From assembly GCA_964462125.1 (NCBI GenBank), contig CAYWXT010000273.1, positions 1 through 7,083 on the forward strand: DNA of 7,083 nt, in the 5' to 3' direction. A program made the translations under genes and the position numbers. Positions within the stretch are counted from its first letter, which is position 1. Each line of letters starts with the position of its first letter. Below are positions 5,759 through 7,083 of the stretch, piece by piece. This DNA comes from JAWLFY01 sp964462125. Its GTDB lineage: Bacteria; Planctomycetota; Planctomycetia; Pirellulales; Pirellulaceae. The notes below the pieces were generated by a model that did not search any database, was not told where the DNA came from, and saw only the letters and a list, made by a program, of their open reading frames with translations.

Positions 5759-6919
5759 ATGGGTCGGGCAGAAACCATGGAAGCGGTCAATTCCGCCACC
5801 GGTGGTGCCGTCGGGGGCGAGCAGGAGGACTTGCTTGCCGCCATCCGGCTTGCCTTTGTGCCGGGGATCGGTCCGAAAACCGTCCTGCGGTTACTGGAAC
5901 GATTCGGTTCGCCCCGGGGTGTTTTGGCGGCAACGGCCGATGAGCTCGCCACGGCCGATGGGCTCGGCCCCAAGCTGGTGCACGCCCTTCGCACCGCTGC
6001 CCATCACGTGCCGGCCGAATCGATGCTCCAGTGGTGCCAGCAAGTCAGCGCCGCGATTCTCCAGCTGCACGGCGAGGGTTACCCCAGCCGCCTGTACGAT
6101 CTCGGCGCGCCCCCGCCGATTCTGTTCGTCCAGGGGGAGATCGCCCCGGCGGATGAACTGGCCGTCGCGATCGTCGGCACACGCCACGCCACGCGGTACG
6201 GGCTGCGCCAGGCCGAGCGGTTCGCGTACGGGTTGGCCAAGGCGGGAGTGACGGTGATCAGCGGGCTGGCGCGGGGGATTGATGCAGCATGCCACGAGGG
6301 AGCACTGGGTGCCGGCGGGCGGACGATTGCTGTGCTCGGCAGCGGGTTGGGGCACATTTACCCGAAGGAACATCAATCCTTGGCCGCGTCGGTTCGGCAA
6401 TCGGGGGCGGTCCTCAGCGAGTACGCTCCGGACGCCAAACCGCGAGCCGGGATGTTTCCGCAGCGGAACCGACTGATCTCCGGGTTGTCGCTGGCGACAT
6501 TGGTGATCGAGGCCCCGGAGCGGAGCGGATCGTTGATCACCGCGCGGCTGGCGGGGGAACAGGGACGCGAGGTCTTGGCCTTGCCTGGGGCGGTCAACAG
6601 CCGGGCCTCCCGAGGCTGCAACCAGCTGATCCGCGATGGCGCCACCTTGGTGCAATCGGTGGAAGACGTATTGGAGTCGCTCGGCCCGATCCGGGAAGCG
6701 GTCCAAGGTGTATACGAATTGTTCTGGCGGCTTGTTTCTCTCGCACCTGCCAGACCCAAATGCGGCCTCGACGTCCGGCCGGTTGAAGACCGCTATCCAC
6801 GTCTGGCCATCGTTGGAGCCGTAGACGGTGACTTCGGCCATCCCCTGGCGCATGTCGTGGCCCTCGACCAGTTCGAGCGTCACGCTTTGGTGCGTGGGAG
6901 CGACTACGTCCTGCCATAG
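5759..6919 (+). CDS. dprA: DNA-processing protein DprA with an aberrant, probably disrupted C-terminus
   Basis: Binds incoming single-stranded DNA in natural transformation and loads RecA. An N-terminal helix-hairpin-helix/SAM-like part (FVPGIGPKTVLRLLERFG) precedes a complete Rossmann-type DprA core: AIVGTR (Gly140), SGLARGID (168-175), AVLGSGLGHIYP, FPQRNR (233-238), the SGSLITAR loop from Ser256, and LPGAVNSRASRGCNQLI followed by DGATLVQSVEDVLESLG to about residue 310. The last 76 or so residues match nothing in the family. They are the antisense reading of a minus-strand gene, and the usual C-terminal winged-helix domain is absent. That domain is dispensable in some DprA proteins, so activity is possible. 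Start: ATG 5759 follows GGTGAG at 7 bases; GTG 5747 and ATG 5777 are alternatives. A promoter, a dyad and a Shine-Dalgarno-like repeat lie upstream. Confidence 0.88.
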   Translation: MGRAETMEAVNSATGGAVGGEQEDLLAAIRLAFVPGIGPKTVLRLLERFGSPRGVLAATADELATADGLGPKLVHALRTAAHHVPAESMLQWCQQVSAAILQLHGEGYPSRLYDLGAPPPILFVQGEIAPADELAVAIVGTRHATRYGLRQAERFAYGLAKAGVTVISGLARGIDAACHEGALGAGGRTIAVLGSGLGHIYPKEHQSLAASVRQSGAVLSEYAPDAKPRAGMFPQRNRLISGLSLATLVIEAPERSGSLITARLAGEQGREVLALPGAVNSRASRGCNQLIRDGATLVQSVEDVLESLGPIREAVQGVYELFWRLVSLAPARPKCGLDVRPVEDRYPRLAIVGAVDGDFGHPLAHVVALDQFERHALVRGSDYVLP

Positions 6920-7083
6920 CCAGTCGTGGTCGCCGAGCACCCAGTTACTGCTGCTGGCGGCGTCGAGGCCCATCTCGGCATAGCTGGTGCCTATCGCCTC
7001 GCAGGAGAGGGGATCGCGAATTGACCAGTAGCCATTGACCTGGTTCCAGCCGGCCCAGCCGTCTTTGAAGTCGCCGTGATAGA
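6700..7083 (-). CDS. 3' part of a probable secreted beta-sandwich protein, both ends undefined
   Basis: The minus-strand frame is open from the right edge (first full codon at 7081) and reads as a Trp- and Gly-rich extracellular-type domain. It starts YHGDFKDGWAGWNQVNGYWS, later has SSNWVLGDHDWLWQDV, then LELVEGHDM and YGSNDGQTWIAVFNRP (YGSNDGQTW is 6797-6823). This resembles discoidin/LamG-like or PEP-CTERM-type carbohydrate-binding sandwiches common in large planctomycete surface proteins; the exact family is not identified. The start lies off the right edge. Family-like sequence fades between about 6749 and 6716, but no stop occurs until 5891, deep in antisense dprA. The left boundary given is therefore an estimate, and the gene is probably broken at the junction with dprA. 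The frame overlaps the last 70 or so codons of the dprA frame. Confidence 0.6.

Noticed and set aside
5115..5994. Long overlapping minus-strand frames across the yihY-family 3' end and the dprA 5' end
   Set aside because: Mostly antisense to two well-supported genes. Only the short spacer part (5532-5619) looked protein-like, and it is listed separately at low confidence.
5891..6690. Left half of the long minus-strand frame that enters from the right edge
   Set aside because: It is antisense to the motif-rich DprA core; the protein-like character is confined to the part right of about 6716.

Overview
The window is GC-rich, tightly packed chromosomal DNA. It most likely comes from a member of Planctomycetota, probably Pirellulales-like. 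Three things suggest this: a signal peptidase I enlarged by about 400 residues, a PTPMT1-type (mitochondrial-style) phosphatase of a kind known from Rhodopirellula, and a Trp-rich secreted-type protein fragment at the right edge. The taxonomic call is inferred from protein character only.

Layout, left to right. All genes are on the + strand except the last fragment. (1) 1-1860: signal peptidase I, whose N-terminal anchor lies off the left edge. (2) 1912-2799: LptB, the ATPase of lipopolysaccharide export. (3) 2835-3674: an inositol monophosphatase-family enzyme. Genes 1-3 are 51 and 35 bases apart and probably form one transcription unit. (4) 3839-4426: a PTPMT1-like dual-specificity phosphatase, likely a phosphatidylglycerophosphate phosphatase. 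(5) 4578-5531: a six-helix YihY/BrkB-family membrane protein. (6) 5759-6919: DprA, with a recognisable promoter and a dyad upstream. (7) From the right edge leftward to about 6700-6750: the 3' part of a minus-strand gene for a probable secreted beta-sandwich protein.

Genes 1-5 have an envelope theme: secretion, LPS transport, a phosphomonoesterase, phospholipid synthesis and an integral membrane protein. DprA handles incoming single-stranded DNA in transformation and stands apart, with its own promoter.

The most unusual place is about 6690-6750. DprA loses family resemblance there and its frame becomes the antisense of the minus-strand gene. Neither gene has a convincing native end, so this looks like a rearrangement or assembly joint. 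The five spacers (51, 35, 164, 151 and 227 bases, using the starts chosen here) hold short direct repeats, a promoter and a dyad. No gene-free stretch exceeds 300 bases. I see no RNA gene, CRISPR array, intact mobile element or origin, and no single new multi-gene system.
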